Below, in pieces: positions 24,108-34,600 of a DNA stretch of 64,000 bases. The stretch's first letter is position 1. Each line of letters opens with the position of its first letter. Under the pieces are notes generated by a model, which made no database searches, had not been told where the DNA came from, and saw nothing but the letters and a program-made list of their open reading frames with translations. Both the position numbers and the translations under genes were made by a program. This DNA comes from Spirodela intermedia (taxonomy: Eukaryota > Streptophyta > Magnoliopsida > Alismatales > Araceae), in NCBI GenBank assembly GCA_902729315.2, contig LR746264.1, positions 932,501-996,500 of the forward strand, written 5' to 3'.

Positions 24108-25775
24108 ATGATAAGAAGAAGGAGAAAGAAGAAGAAGAAGCAGAAGATGTCTCTCCGCTGGGTCCCCGCCGGCCGCCACCTGCAGCAGCAGGCCATCCTG
24201 CTCGAGCAGCGGCGGCGTCGCCAGCTCTCCACCGTCGTCGACCTCGCGCACCTCTCTTCCCCCGCCGCCGCTGCCGTCGACATCGACCGCCTCCTCTCCT
24301 CCTCCAAGGAGGAGCTCCTCAAGTCCTACCGCGTCACTCCTCCCGTCCATCCCTGGCCCAACCGCCTCCACCCGCAGCGGCTCGTCGCCATGATCCGCCG
24401 CCAGCAGGACCTTGATCTCGCCGTCCGCATCTTCCACCACGCCGGCGACTTCCACCCCGGCTTCTCCCACACCTACCGCACCTACCATGCCCTCATCGAC
24501 AAGCTCTCCCGCGCCAGATCCTTCCCCCAACTCGAACTCCTCCTCTCCCACCTCCGCCATCGCTGCCGCCGATCTTCTTCTTCTTCCTCCTTCCGGTGCG
24601 GGGAGGAGGCGTTCATCGGGGTGATCCGGAGCTACGGCCTGGCCGGGAAGCCGAGCGCCGCCCTGAGGACCTTCCTCTCCATCCGCAGCGACTTCGGCGT
24701 CAATGCCTCCGTGCGGTCCTTCAACGCGCTCCTCAACGCCATGATCCAGAACCGCCGCTACGATCTCGTCGGCGTGCTCTTCCGGAACTGCTCCAGAAAG
24801 TTCGGCATCGCCCCCAACGTCTTCACCTGCAACATCCTCGTCAAGGCACTCTGCAAGATGGGGAATCTGGACGGCGCTCTCAAGGTACTCGAGGAAATGC
24901 CTCTATGGGGGATGATCCCCAATCTGGTGACCTTCACCACGCTGGTGGGTGGCTTCTGCGGGAGAGGGGACCTCGAAGGAGCGAGGAGGATCTTCTCCGA
25001 GATGGTGGACAGAGGGATCTCCCCCGACGCCACCGCCTTCACCGTTCTCATGGAAGGGTACTGCGCGGAGAACAGGATCATGGAGGCGGTGAGGATCATG
25101 GACGAGATGGCGGAGAACGGCGTCACCGCTGGCGAGGTGACCTACTCCCTCATCATCTCCGCTCTGTGCAACTCCGGCAAGCCGGTGGAAGCTCTGAATC
25201 TCCTCCACGACATGCTCGACGGCGGCCACCTCCCCGGGGCGCCGCTCTGCTGCAAGTTGTTCGACGATTTGTGCCATCAGGGGAAGGTGGAGGACGCCTA
25301 CGGCGCTTGGAAGAAGCTGTTGAAGAAGAACTTCGCCCCCGATGGCACCATCGCCAGCACGCTCATCCACTGGCTCTGCAAGAAGGGTAAGCTCTGGGAG
25401 GCAGAGGAGCTACTGCAGCTGGTAGAGGGCGGCGCCCCTGCGAGCCTTCTGCCCTACAACACCATCATCGCCGGAATGTGCGAGCTGGGGGAGTTGCAGG
25501 AAGCCGGGAGGCTGTGGGACCGCATGGAAGGGAAGGGCTGCTTCCCAAATGCCTTCAGCTATGGCGTCCTCATCGGGGGATTCTGCAGGGCGGGGAAGGC
25601 CAGGGAGGCTGTTGCAGTGCTGAGGGAAATGGTAGAGAGGGGCCTGGTGCCGGATGGTGCTACCTGCTCGGCTATAGTTGATGGGCTTGATGATGCAGCC
25701 GACAGAGATGAAGTCACCCAAGTCCTTGGCCAAGGCCGGCAGAGCACTGCCGCCACCAGTGCTGCTTCTTCTTGA
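24108..25775 (+). CDS. P-class pentatricopeptide repeat (PPR) protein, probably mitochondrial
   Basis: Intronless ORF of 555 aa. After an Arg/Lys/Ser-rich N-terminus compatible with an organelle targeting peptide, about ten PPR motifs run from roughly residue 120 to 540. Typical units are NVFTCNILVKALCKMGNLDGA, NLVTFTTLVGGFCGRGD, DATAFTVLMEGYC and NAFSYGVLIGGFCRAGKARE. PPR proteins bind organelle RNA through two residues per repeat and act in splicing, stability or editing. No E, DYW or SMR domain is seen, so this is P-class. The N-terminal region, with RLHPQRLVAMIRRQQDLDLAVRIFHHAG, is like the mitochondrial At5g16420 type (from memory). The second ATG at 24147 (MSLRWVPAGRHL) is an equally good start and may be the true one. 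A rearranged copy of the 3' half lies at 27.3–27.8 kb. Confidence 0.93.
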   Translation: MIRRRRKKKKKQKMSLRWVPAGRHLQQQAILLEQRRRRQLSTVVDLAHLSSPAAAAVDIDRLLSSSKEELLKSYRVTPPVHPWPNRLHPQRLVAMIRRQQDLDLAVRIFHHAGDFHPGFSHTYRTYHALIDKLSRARSFPQLELLLSHLRHRCRRSSSSSSFRCGEEAFIGVIRSYGLAGKPSAALRTFLSIRSDFGVNASVRSFNALLNAMIQNRRYDLVGVLFRNCSRKFGIAPNVFTCNILVKALCKMGNLDGALKVLEEMPLWGMIPNLVTFTTLVGGFCGRGDLEGARRIFSEMVDRGISPDATAFTVLMEGYCAENRIMEAVRIMDEMAENGVTAGEVTYSLIISALCNSGKPVEALNLLHDMLDGGHLPGAPLCCKLFDDLCHQGKVEDAYGAWKKLLKKNFAPDGTIASTLIHWLCKKGKLWEAEELLQLVEGGAPASLLPYNTIIAGMCELGELQEAGRLWDRMEGKGCFPNAFSYGVLIGGFCRAGKAREAVAVLREMVERGLVPDGATCSAIVDGLDDAADRDEVTQVLGQGRQSTAATSAASS

Positions 25776-26124
25776 TCCAGTAAGAAAATTTACAGTGAGT
25801 ACATTACCGAATTTATAAATAGCTCTCCACCATGAAGAGACCTCATAGAACTGGGAACGGCCCAGCTTGAGAATCAGGCGGCTCCACCTCCCAAATTTTA
25901 GTCTGCAAAGGTGTCATCAGCAACAGATTGGGTGCAAGACACCTAGAAGGGGTTGTCAGAGAGGGTGAGAGCCCCGTCGTGCCCAGATCCTGGCACAACA
26001 TGAGGCATCATTGGCAAGTCAGGTTGTTTGAGAATGCAGCCCCAATCAAGCAATAAATTCCATCCAAGGCTAAATACAGGTGAGAGACCAATAGTGAATA
26101 AGTACAACAAGGGAAAGAAGATAA
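25776..26124. other. 3' flank of the PPR gene
   Basis: Contains the PPR 3' UTR. The first ~77 bp after the stop (about 25772–25850) recur almost unchanged behind the scrambled copy at 27756–27833. No other gene is seen. Confidence 0.5.
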
Positions 26125-26585
26125 AGGATTCACTCATATCAGAGAAGAGCCATCAACCTGATGGAGAAGAAAGATAAGTACAGTATGTCATCTGAACTAT
26201 TGACTAGGGCAATCAAACTTAAACACATCATGACCAGGGCCACGGAGGAGTGATGTGGTAAGTTCTTCTTTATCAGCACCAAACACATACTATAATAGGT
26301 GGAGGTCAATAGGGACCTCCTCAAGTGCCTAGTTGACTATCTCAACAGATCTTGGCATGTGGTGTGGGCTAGTCAAGTGGGTCAACTAGGCACATAAGAA
26401 GGTTCCTATTGACCTCCACCTGCTCCAACATGTGTTTGGTGCCAATGAGGAAGAGCTTTGCTGTAACACTCCTCCATGGCCCTGACTAAATTGCCCTACT
26501 CAATAATTTAGGCAGCATATTATGCACATCTTTATTTTCCATCAAGTTGATGGATCTTCTCAAATACAAGTGAGTCATATGCCCT
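26125..26585. mobile_element. Foldback (MITE-like) element with ~210-bp arms
   Basis: Large imperfect inverted repeat. The left arm (about 26125–26340) pairs with the right arm (about 26370–26585), leaving a loop of about 30 bp. Matching landmarks include 'ccatcaacctgatgg' opposite 'ccatcaagttgatgg', 'gactagggcaat' opposite 'attgccctactc', 'caccaaacacat' opposite 'atgtgtttggtg', and 'ggtggaggtcaatagg' opposite 'cctattgacctccacc'. No coding capacity. The structure fits a foldback MITE. I could not define a target-site duplication. Confidence 0.75.
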
Positions 26586-27284
26586 CTTTTCCTCACAACT
26601 TATTCTCAGATGCTAGCTTTTTTACTACAACTTAAATATATATTATTAGAACTAGAATTACTGCAGTTCTTGGCACCATACTTGCCTTTCAATGGTTCAT
26701 CATTAAGGAATTTAGATTGTACTCATTTCAATTACTAGACTTGAAGAACCCAATATTACTATGTATTGTCACTACCTCTTCATGTCATGATTGGTTAATT
26801 TGTGCACATGCTGCCTTCCTTAGACGTGATAATCATTGTTTGGCCTCCCTCTCTATAATTGAATCATAATTCTCTATCACCTACCACCCAAGCTTATATC
26901 CAACCATCATAAGTTGATAGGGTAGAAATTTAACATGTTGCTAGCATGAGTGCTGTGCAATCCACTGAGTTGTCATAAATTATTGAATCTTTGGAACAAC
27001 CATGTTGACTTTTTATCTAATAAATATATCCTTTTCAAAAGTCAAGGTTTCATTCTTGAGCCATAGAACACTGTTGGTGCAAACTGGCTTCCACCATTCC
27101 ATATCCAACCGAGCTGCACCACCGGCCCCCATCTACTTTCCCTCCCAACAATTCCTCCTCCACTTATTTATATGCCTAAACTCAGCGAGTGACCCCACCT
27201 GACCTAGGGTCTCAGTTTAAGTGAGCAGCACAGTGGCCACGACGCTCGTGCCTGTGGTTCCATCCCACTTGCCATTACACACCC
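26586..27284. other. Intergenic, no gene seen
   Basis: AT-rich, with stops in all frames. No motif or repeat recognised beyond the flanking foldback element and pseudogene. Confidence 0.4.
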
Positions 27285-27833
27285 CGTGGGGGATGCACCC
27301 CACCGTGCCCTGGCCACCTCAGGCCGTCGCTCTGCTGCGAGCTGTTCGAAAATTTGTGCCAGCAGGGAAAGGTGGAGGATGCCTATGGCGCTTGGAAGGC
27401 ACCGCCCTCTACCTGCGATGATGGTGCTGTAGGGCAGAAGGCCTGCAGGGGCACCACCCTCCTCCCCCAGCAGCTCAGCCCCGATGGCTCCATCACCAGC
27501 ACGCTCATCCACTGGCTCTGTGAGTAGGGGAGGCTCCAGGAGAACGGCGTCCTCATCAGGGGATTCTGCAGAGCAAGGAAGGCCAGGGAAGCAGTGGTGG
27601 TGCTGACGGAGATGGTGAAGAGGGGCCTTGTGCCAGATGGTGCTACCTGCTCGGCTATACTTGATAGGCTCGATTATGCCGCCAACAGCGACAAGGTCGC
27701 CAAAATCCTCAGTCAAGACTGGCGGAGCCCCGCCATCACCGGCGCTGCTTCTTGATCGAGTAAGAAAATTTACAGTGAGTACATTACCGAATTTGTAAAT
27801 AGCTCTCCACCATGAAGAGACCTCGTAGAATTC
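27285..27833 (+). pseudogene. Scrambled partial duplicate of the PPR gene 3' half
   Basis: Carries pieces of the PPR gene at 24108–25775, but shuffled. First, a block like 25230–25312 (about 27313–27399, ending CGCTTGGAAG). Next, a block matching the reverse complement of about 25410–25475 (about 27400–27475). Then a direct block like 25338–25380 (about 27478–27523), and finally, after a deletion, a direct block like 25558–25775 running into the same 3' flank (about 27540–27833). In-frame stops and the inversion mean it cannot encode a PPR protein. The coding part differs from the parent at about 40 of 212 aligned positions in the last block, whereas the 77 bp of 3' flank differ at only 3. 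Confidence 0.85.
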
Positions 27834-28300
27834 ATCTCTTTCTCAGATCAGAGACCCAAATCTGCTAAACATCTTCACATGAAAAGACCAAAGAGCTTGT
27901 CTTCACTCAGAGAGTTGGAATCAATAGCAGCACTAAGAACCCCAGCTTGACCTCAAAAGTAGAAACTTATAGAGTGGGCTGAGTCAAACTCAGGTCTAGA
28001 AGCCCCAAGATTCGGGTACGTTGCCAGAAGTCAACGCATATGTAGGAGCTGTTTGGGGCAAGAACAAAAAAAAAAACCCTTCTTTGCCAATTCATATTTG
28101 CCCATTCATTGGTCATGACGACAATGATGTCTGTATCATTTATTATATTTGAGGAAATGAGGCAGACAGTGCAAAAAAATGAATACTTTTTCTGTTTCAT
28201 TAGCTTGAGGCTGAGGAAACATGAAGCATAAGATCCAGGGGTATTCTGGGGCGGCTGACCTGGAGAGGGCTGTGGCGATTATAGGGACAATGACATAATT
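27834..28300. other. Intergenic, includes 3' UTR of the coiled-coil gene
   Basis: About 470 bp between the pseudogene and the stop codon of the minus-strand coiled-coil gene. No gene seen. Confidence 0.4.
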
Positions 28301-30945
28301 TTACCTCCTGGAGTTGAAGAACTCTGAGCCGGAGACGATCCTTATCCCAAGAGACCCATCTCCTTGTGAATAGTTGTGACCCGCGTTCTCATTGTACTCC
28401 TGGCAAAAGATCAGCACTTCAGCCAGTGAGAGAAGGCGCTAGAACTGAGATTGTGGCGTTAACATGCTCAATAGGAATAGTTTTGGGCCCAGACCAATAT
28501 GTAAATAGAAATAAGCTCAGCTCCGTGCTCATCCAGACCAAGCCAGAGCAATGAAGAGCCCTAGCCCAGAGCCCTATTGACAGTCCTAGATTGGAGATAA
28601 TCAAAGCTCTTATGAGCTAGTGAAGTAAGAAAAATTAAGACAATTCCAACCTTGGGCTTTGCCTTTGAAGAACATGGAGTCAGACAAGGATTCAGGTCCT
28701 CCAGGAAGGCATCATCAGGGCTGCCAGGAATTGTCTGCTCCGCAGAGCTAAACTCCTGCATTGAATAGATCGGGAGAAATAGAGACCTATCGGTTATAAT
28801 CAGATCCCAAAATGGGGTTCGGCGTTCCAATGCACAAGAAAAAAATTATACCAAAGAATTAGCCGACCCATGATCGCATTCTGGAGTCCTGGGGGAGAGG
28901 GTGTAGCCTTCAAAGCAACTCCTTGCCGAATACTTATCAGCCCTCACCTGAATATTCTCCGAGAGTCAGCAATGAAATTGTATTTAAATGTGATATAATA
29001 TGGTTCTATCAGAATTCAGAGTTCTGCAGAAGAAAGCACAAATTACAGGAAAGTGGTAATAATAAAAGTATATATGGATAGGAATGGGATGAAGGGAATT
29101 TTCCACTAAAAAAATAATTACCTACCCGAGCGTCCAGAAGTGCATTTGGAGCTTAAAAACAAAGAAAAACACCATGATATGAACATTGAAAAGGTCACGT
29201 TCCATGAAATCCATTGGTGGATAATCAGAAGTAACTATGCTCCAAAATAGCAGTGGTATGACGTATATGAAATGCAAGATCAGATTGGTTCTAGCTAGGC
29301 TAACTTCCAAAGCTTGTTTATGGAGCTTTCGTGGCTTTATGAGGTGGTGGGATGAGATGGAGAGGGCCTCAAATTATTGTCAAGAACTTCAGAGTTCAGC
29401 AGATTGAAAACACAAATTTAAGTGCCCGACCTGAACAGAGAGGACTTGGGCGAATGGGATTTTCCATAGATAAATTAATTATCTATGCAAGTGTTGATAT
29501 CACCAATCGAAGATTAAAAACCAGATCACCATGTGATGAGCATCGGCGATCCTGAATTGCTTGATATCCGTTCATGGAATCAGATCATGAAGAAGATGAG
29601 AAAAACACAGAAATTAAAATGCATGAAACTGAAAGAAGAATCTGTGCGGAAAATACCTCTGCAAGATCCTCCACAAGGCTCTGGAGCTGCCCAGTGAGGG
29701 ATCTGACCTGCTTCTGAAGGGTAGGGATGACCTGGTTTGCCTCCTGCAGTTCTGGTCCTTGGTTCTCCTGCAGCACCTGTAATGGGCCATTCGCAGCATT
29801 GGGAAATAATATGGCATCCTTTAGAGTCTTTATCTCTTCCCTTTGCTTCAGGCATAGATCCTTCAATTTTTCCACCTGAAACGTCAAACCTCATCGGCGT
29901 CAGAAATCTATAACCCTAATGTGATAGGTCATCAAAATGTATTAGGAAACAGAGATTAGAAACTAATATAAATAAGATGGTTAACAGTCACCAGAATGTT
30001 ACAGATATTGAGTACGGGTTTTATGAACACTCATCAGATAAGGATAGACTTTCTTTTGATGTACAGGGATTTATCGTAGAAATTATTGTTTCAAAGTAGA
30101 GGCTATATAACTCAGATGTTATTATGAAACATCTGCTAGGGGAAATTTCTGAAATCAGAAGCGAATGCAAAGAGTCTTTACGTAGATTGATGCAATCTGC
30201 CTGACGAGAATATGAGAAAATTAATTAAATGAGGGACGCAGGAGATTACTTCTCTCTCTTTGTCCTCAAGCTGTGATTGGAGTTTCAAAATCACAGACTC
30301 GTGCTCCCTGTTCTGGTCGAGAAGTTCCCTCTCGCTCCGGAGCACCATCGCCAGCGTACGGGTGTTAAGCTTGGCCTCCGTCAGAGCCTTCGCAGGAACT
30401 GCATCACCCGATTTTCCTTTCTGAAACAGCTTCCTGTGGAAGGTCGAGAGGTTCGACCCCTTCCCAGTAGCCCCCACGGCTCTCTTGAGATCCTCCTCTA
30501 TCTGAGCAGGCGTGCCGACCAGCTTCACCGTATTCGACGACCCCGTCTTCGGCTTCGACCTCTTCTCCATGAACTTCCTCACCATGGATCCGAGATCACG
30601 CCCATTCTTCACCGCAACGTCGCCGGGAGCCATTCGAACGACGGCCCCGGAAGACCCATGGGACGAGGATCCCCCTTCACTCACGCCACCGCCGCGGCGA
30701 CCACCAGAGGCGGAGATGAGCCGCCTCAGAGAGGAGACGTCCTTGCCAGAAGACGACGATGGCGACGGCGTAGGAGAGCTGGAGACGGCGGATCCGACGG
30801 CGGCGTAGCGGGACGCGGGCCTCGTCGCGCCGGCGGCATGGGCCATTTTCTCCGGTGAAGTAGCCGGAGAGGAAGATCTACCTCGCCGGAGGCCGTCTCT
30901 GCGGTCTCTTCGTCCTGAAAGATGCAGAGAGAACGACCGTACCAC
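28301..30945 (-). CDS. Plant-conserved coiled-coil protein of unknown function
   Basis: Five exons: 30250–30945, 29657–29875, 28852–28947, 28651–28755 and 28301–28399. All junctions are GT–AG and in phase 0, giving 404 aa from the first ATG or 371 aa from the ATG at 30846 (MAHAAGATRPASRY), which may be the true start. The N-terminus is Ser/Gly/Ala-rich and disordered. A conserved core follows, with LGSMVRKFMEKRSKPKT, a STFHRKLFQKG segment and NTRTLAMVLRSERELL. Next comes a coiled coil (about residues 205–305) containing VEKLKDLCLKQREEIKTLK and LQKQVRSLTGQLQSLVEDL. The C-terminal motif TIPGSPDDAFLEDLNPCLTP completes it. I recognise this arrangement as a conserved plant protein often labelled myosin- or kinesin-light-chain-like, but I know no established function. 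Exon phases and continuity make the model reliable. Confidence 0.85.
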
Positions 30946-30999
30946 TAAAGCGGCAGCAGTGGGGATTCAAATTTCTGATATGCTACCTCGCGGAGTGCA

Positions 31000-31315
31000 T
31001 ATCCTTAACATATTCCCTCGGGCTGCCAAACTGTCAGGTTGATTTTGTTTTTACTCGAATAATTATATCATCAAGTTATATTTAAAAGAATGACTCGAAA
31101 ATTCCACGTGGCAGTTGAGTAGGTGGGCCCCGAGTGACCTCGAGCTTCTGCTATATATTATTTGTGTTATTATCCGTACTCATTGGACTTTTGCTCGATC
31201 TTTCCATGCACCTTATCTTCTACTTTACATACCCATGAATGTACATACAGGAAGAACGACCATATCCAAACAGAGAGGGGGAGAGAAGATAGATGGTCAG
31301 GATGAGTGTGTGGGA

Positions 31316-31352
<37 letters not shown>

Positions 31353-31398
31353 GAAGGTAGAGAGGATTGTAAGGTGGAGTAAATTGAGAGAGAACGAG

Positions 31399-31433
<35 letters not shown>

Positions 31434-31632
31434 GGTCAGCCCACTGAATCACCCATGAAAGATCTCAGGACAAAAACAGTCAAGTTCAGGATCAACAATC
31501 GCCATACCCATCACTTAAAGATCAATCAAATCTTTGAATAAATATACACGAGTTCTTCAGAAACAAGTCTCAGCACCAAAACCCTAATTTGGGGAGGACA
31601 GGGGAAGAAGAACCTGTCGGAGCCGGGCGGCG
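31000..31632. repeat. Intergenic with (GA)n tracts
   Basis: Region between the start of the coiled-coil gene and the end of the MetRS gene. (GA)n tracts lie at about 31320–31350 and 31405–31434. No gene seen; the part close to 31633 should be the MetRS 3' UTR. Confidence 0.6.
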
Positions 31633-34600
31633 CTACCTTATGACGCCGCCGGCTATGGAGGCCACCCTGCAGACGCCGGCCGAGGTGGTGAGGGGGACGT
31701 CCCTGAAGAGCGCCACTAGCTCCGAGTCGGTGCGGAGGTCGGGTTGCAGGGTCTCCCAGACCTTCTTCTTCGGGTTGAGCACGTCATCAGGTTCCCCCGA
31801 GAATCCTGGAAAGGTTACCCTCTCCCCCACACGAGCTGACGCTGGCGGATCGACCAGCTCCACCTAGACATTAAAAAATTAAAAAAAAATAGAAAATCAG
31901 ATCCTCTGCAGAAAATAAAATAATTGTATATTTTTTGTGTTATTACATCTCATAGAAACGAGCCCATTGAAAGAGAATTTCATGGCGATGCGGCAGTTTG
32001 GAGAGAGGACTGCGTTCTAGGGTTCTAGAGAGAGATTAGAACCCAAAAACCCGGGGAAAAAAAATGAAATCTTTACCTTGTTCTCGTTAGAAGCAGCTAA
32101 GACCATGGCGTGGGACTTGATCCCTCTCATGGTCGCCGGCTTCAGATTACAGAGAACGCAGACTTTCCGATTCTGCCAAGAGAAAGCACAAAATTAGGCA
32201 CTAATCAGAGACAATTATGGAAAGATTTGGGTCAACCATTCATCTTAATCATATTTCTACATATAAATATGATGTACGGTAGAAGGAGATTGACCTGCAT
32301 TTCATCGATAGGAATGTATTTGACGAGGCCGCTGACCACAGTCCTGGGAGATGATTCACCCACGTCGATTTCTTCCACGTAGAGGGAATCCGCATCTGGG
32401 TGCTTCTGGACTTTAGTGATAAGACCCACACGGATGTCGAGTCTCGAAATGGAAATCTCAGGTTCAGACTTTGACTTAGCCCCGGATGCGGCCTTAGATT
32501 GCTTTTCTTTCTTCCCCTTTCCATCTGTGGAAAAGAGGAGGAGGAAAAAAAGAAGAACAAGAGGACTCAGGAGCCAATCATACAGATGAACATCAGCTGA
32601 GTATTTAATCTAAAAAAGGCAAAAAAGTGTGAAACATATATGGAATCACTGGCAAGCCCATCACGGTTCACACCCATATAAAATATTTTCTAATTAAATG
32701 TAATAAAAGGCAGTTTCTGATGTGTTCTATCCAATTTTCTGTAATTTTTATTACCAAAAATGGTGAATGCCCAGATGTGGGAAGAAGATGAGTCACAGGA
32801 TATCAGGTGGGAAATACAGAGAGAACCTGAGATTGCTACATTCTTCACTTGTTCGGCGATCTTTTTTGACTCAGCCTCCGCTTTCAGAAGCCTATCTGCT
32901 TGACTCCCTGCAAATTTTTCCCTGAAAAACTCCACCTCTTCATCTTTCTGCAACCAAAACTCACCGCCATTAGATCATTGGATTATATATTCAGCAATAT
33001 ATAGCTTCCCCACTGGTGACTGAAGCTCTAAAAAAGTCAACGCAAGATCCATGGCATTCAGGATTATGGTGGATACCAATTCCTTGAACAAAGGTTGCGG
33101 CGTGCCAATCTTGTGGCCAGATGGGATGATATTCCAAGGGTTCTTCGCCTGGAGGATGTCTCCATTCTCATCAGAGAAAGAGAGCTGGTCTCCCCCGTAA
33201 AGGTTGAGCTGCTTCAGCACCTTCATGGAAGCAGACGGAAAATTTCAGAAATACCCAGAAAATGGAAAAAAATTAAGAACAGCATGCAGAGGATGCCCTA
33301 ATCACCTCAACAGAGAAGGAAGGCATGAAGGGCTCCAGCAATGTGGCCAGAAGGTACACAATGCCTGCAGATGTCCTCATCACAATGGCGCACGAGGCAG
33401 GGTCTTCCTTGAAAAGCTTCCAAAATTGATTGTCCTATGAACAAAACGAAAATTATATATGATCCAGAGTCCACATGGGCCGGTTCCCAAAGAAATTTTA
33501 TGATAGAAAACGGAAATCCTCACCTGTAGATAAAAGTTCCCCTCGCTGGAAATGCTCATTGCAGTCTTTAAACCCTGTTTTAATTTTACCTGTAATAGTA
33601 AAATGCGTTCTACCTATGAGAAATGAAAACCAATAGCGGAACTAGCAACAAGCCATATATGGGCAAGGTTGCAATAGGGGCACGAAAAACGTTGACTTTG
33701 TCACCTTCTCCATGGCATCGACATACTGGTCAACATAAGTGCCCACTTTTTCTGCGAAGGCTTTAGTCTTTGGATGTGACTCTGGATTGTGAACATCAGG
33801 AATGATCGAGTTATACCCCTGTCCTGCAAAAGGATAGCACTATGAGTCAAAAGAGAAGAAAAAAGTATATGAACCGATGTACGAGCACTTGCATTTTATT
33901 TGTTTGGATGAATTAAAACTCGAGAAATTTGCGCTATAATTAATAAATTTATAAAAATGATCAATAATAAGGTTCTGAATAAGTTCAGAAATACCATCAG
34001 GATAAATGGTAAAATAATTCATTAGAGAAGAAATTTAGACCCAAAAAAGAAAACAATAAATACAGTAAACCATGCTATGCAAAATCAAGAAACAGGGGTT
34101 TGTGTAAGGTTTAGGACATAGACCAGACTGAAGAGAAGAGAACCTGCAGTTAAATGATCACTTCGAATCAGAACCATTCAAGAATTCATGTAAAAGAACA
34201 GAGGAACTACCGAGCTTGGAATATCTTATTCACAAAATTATTCGTTTATTGTAAGACCACATTCATTACAGACACTTAGGACATAGTGCTCTCCTGACGC
34301 CAAATGTGAAACGTTAAGCAGTCAAACTCCTTTAGAAGGGATCCAAAACCTAAAACCATTCATCTTCTGTTCAAACAAAAGCTGTAAACTCCAGTCAATT
34401 CTCGAATGACCCTTTTGTGGTCAGAAGTCATTAAGCACTCTGAGTTCTACAGGATGACAGTCATTGAACGTGAGAAGGAAATGCTGTCATCAGAGAGAGC
34501 ACTCCACATGCATCCAATCAGATGAATAGAAAGTGTCATCCACATATCTTCAACGAACAGAAGCAACTGTATTGATGCCCTTATGACCAGTGAAGAGCGT

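Noticed and set aside
24412-25390. Overlapping ORFs in other frames of the PPR gene
   Set aside because: High GC removes stop codons from alternate frames. Only the 555-aa frame has PPR motifs.
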